A DNA stretch of 64,000 nt from Candidatus Pelagisphaera phototrophica (GTDB lineage: Bacteria; Verrucomicrobiota; Verrucomicrobiia; Opitutales; Opitutaceae): the NCBI RefSeq assembly GCF_014529625.1, contig NZ_CP076039.1, forward strand, positions 3,658,001 through 3,722,000. The letters are read 5' to 3'. Below are positions 62,985 to 64,000 of this stretch, in pieces. The notes below the pieces were generated by a model, which saw only the letters and a program-made list of their open reading frames with translations, was not told the origin of the DNA and made no database searches. Each line of letters opens with the position of its first letter. Position 1 is the stretch's first letter. Made by a program: the position numbers and the translations under genes.

Positions 62985-63532
62985 GCGAGTTCTCGCACTG
63001 GTCCGCGCTCCACTTCTGGTTCAATCTTAGGGAAGTCACTCTTGTAGCCATCTAGAGACGTAAGGTAGTCAATTTTGCCGGGTCCCACACCCAAGAGGAT
63101 CTTTTTATCTTCATACTCGACAACCATGATGTACTGCCGATTTCCAAGCATTCTGCTTTCCGCAACCTTTAGCTTACCCTCATTTGAAGAAAATGGCTTT
63201 CGAATGACACCCCGTTTGAAAAGGTACCAAGCCGCTACACACATCCCCCCAATAATGACTAAATATCCAAGTATCGTAACCGCCATTCCGACTCCGGACC
63301 CTTTGTCAGGCATTAAGTCTTCATACAATTCACTCTGACCCTCAGCACCTTCAACATCAGAGGCGGAGCTAGGATAGACCATCTGAGAATCTTCAGACTC
63401 CTCCACCTGACCCATCAAGTCCGTTGCTCCTACAAGCAGGCAGGCTATCACGATCGCGAAGCCAAGTGAGGATTTACAAAGACGATCTGCTATAAGAGAC
63501 GCTATGTACCGAAAACCCAACGCCTCCGGCAC
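62981..63532 (-). CDS. fliO: Flagellar biosynthesis protein FliO
   Basis: About 183 residues if started at the GTG at 63532: a signal-like segment (SLGFAIVIACLLVGA), an acidic periplasmic stretch, a transmembrane helix (VTILGYLVIIGGMCVAAWYLF) and a cytoplasmic FliO domain with KLKVAESRMLGNRQYIMVVEYEDKKILLGVGPGKIDYL. FliO helps FliP assemble. The frame stays open to a GTG at 63655 with an ATG at 63646, but a sigma-54 element at 63658-63673 would place the transcript start at about 63647, and the extra residues precede the signal sequence. The start is therefore uncertain. Confidence 0.85.
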   Translation of the reverse strand: MPEALGFRYIASLIADRLCKSSLGFAIVIACLLVGATDLMGQVEESEDSQMVYPSSASDVEGAEGQSELYEDLMPDKGSGVGMAVTILGYLVIIGGMCVAAWYLFKRGVIRKPFSSNEGKLKVAESRMLGNRQYIMVVEYEDKKILLGVGPGKIDYLTSLDGYKSDFPKIEPEVERGPVRELA

Positions 63533-63657
63533 ACGAGACGCACCGTGATTTACAGTATCGGATGCTCCTTGGATCCTTCCGCTTGAGAAAATCTCACCTT
63601 TTCTCCGAGGAGCTCCATTTTCTTGATCCAGGTAATGTACGAACATGCCGTACACCT

Positions 63658-63673
63658 AGCAAGGCTTGTGCCT
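63658..63673 (-). promoter_or_regulatory. Candidate sigma-54 promoter before fliO
   Basis: On the minus strand AGGCACA, AGCC, TTGCTA: GG (63672-63671) and GC (63660-63659) are exactly 10 bases apart, giving a good match to TGGCAC-N5-TTGCW. It stands at the head of the flagellar gene cluster. Confidence 0.55.
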
Positions 63674-64000
63674 GTTCCAACAAACGGAAACTTAAGTTAT
63701 TGTTATACAATATGATAAAATTAAGAAAAAGATTCTTAGCAATTTCGATTGAGCCTCTGAAAGCACTTATTGCCTACCCTCTAACCCTCTGGAGAACTCC
63801 TGAAACTGGTCGAAAAATGAGTAGTTATGGCATTACAGCCTTAGGTTACATAACGTACACCGCTCCCAAAACTTTAATAAACGAGCCCAGAAATTGACGC
63901 TTACTCGTTAAAACAGGAAACCCGATCGCTTACACCGCCTGGCAATAGCAAGATTTCTTGCCATTTCTACACCCTTTCAGGGCCGCATCGCTCAAATTCA
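63674..64000. other. Stretch upstream of the flagellar cluster, no supported gene
   Basis: AT-rich near 63690-63730. A plus-strand frame of 61 codons from an ATG at 63711 to 63897 (MIKLRKRFLAISIEPLKAL...) has basic and hydrophobic residues but no ribosome site and no family. The region would hold the activator sites expected for a sigma-54 promoter; none is recognisable by eye. Confidence 0.4.

Overview
The window reads as a chromosomal stretch of a motile, Gram-negative member of the Verrucomicrobiota, most likely class Opitutae (Opitutales/Puniceicoccales type). This is an inference from gene content. The indicators are a Gld-like ABC module with a DUF4340 protein, secreted sulfatases, a Tat-exported Gfo/Idh oxidoreductase, remnants of DUF1501 and glycoside hydrolase genes, an altronate dehydratase, and L- and P-ring flagellar genes. 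No phage, plasmid, CRISPR or insertion sequence was seen. Most of the window is housekeeping or flagellar DNA with normal operon structure.

Layout. 1-4.3 kb (minus): cutC (partial), a GNAT acetyltransferase, transketolase, and the ribosomal group rpsP / trmD-rplS, which lacks rimM. 4.4-9 kb (plus): ychF, a rhomboid protease and a Prc-type protease. 9-11 kb (minus): prfA-prmC. 11.2-16.9 kb (plus): a HAD hydrolase, then a four-gene ABC module (ATPase, permease, GldG-like, DUF4340) closed by a terminator. 17.3-18.1 kb (minus): an M48 lipoprotein protease. 18.5-21.6 kb (plus): three unrecognised exported or membrane proteins in a row, one with a perfect collagen-like Gly-X-Y run. 21.6-30 kb (minus): the translation/cofactor operon nusA-infB-rbfA-nrnA-truB-ribF-tlyA-nadK, with a promoter and an intrinsic terminator both placed ahead of nusA. 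30.2-34.8 kb: DUF2851 and YacP-like genes, a small membrane protein, a D,D-carboxypeptidase, a shikimate dehydrogenase fragment and an orphan sugar-ABC ATPase.

34.9-43.4 kb is accessory carbohydrate DNA with much decay. Intact genes are uxaA, a Gfo/Idh oxidoreductase and one sulfatase. Between and after them lie fragments of an M24 aminopeptidase, a DUF1501 protein, a second sulfatase, and a secreted glycoside hydrolase interrupted by four in-frame stops but no frameshift. A tRNA-Ser(UGA) gene sits in the middle of the decayed part.

43.4-63.6 kb (minus) is one long flagellar cluster. In transcription order it runs fliO-fliP-fliQ-fliR-flhB-flhA (export gate), flhF, a 90-residue membrane protein where flhG would be expected, fliA, motA-motB, a small Cys protein, flgF-flgG-flgA-flgH-flgI-flgJ (rod and rings), flgN-flgK-flgL (hook junction), fliW-csrA-flagellin, and two unknown small genes. 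Candidate sigma-54 (-24/-12) elements lie ahead of fliO and flgF. Together with fliA and a fliW-csrA-flagellin block, this suggests a graded flagellar hierarchy: sigma-54, then sigma-28, then post-transcriptional CsrA/FliW.

I found no clearly new defence or mobile system. The best candidates for something undescribed are the 18.5-21.6 kb exported-protein trio, the nusA leader, and the small unknown genes inside the flagellar operon.
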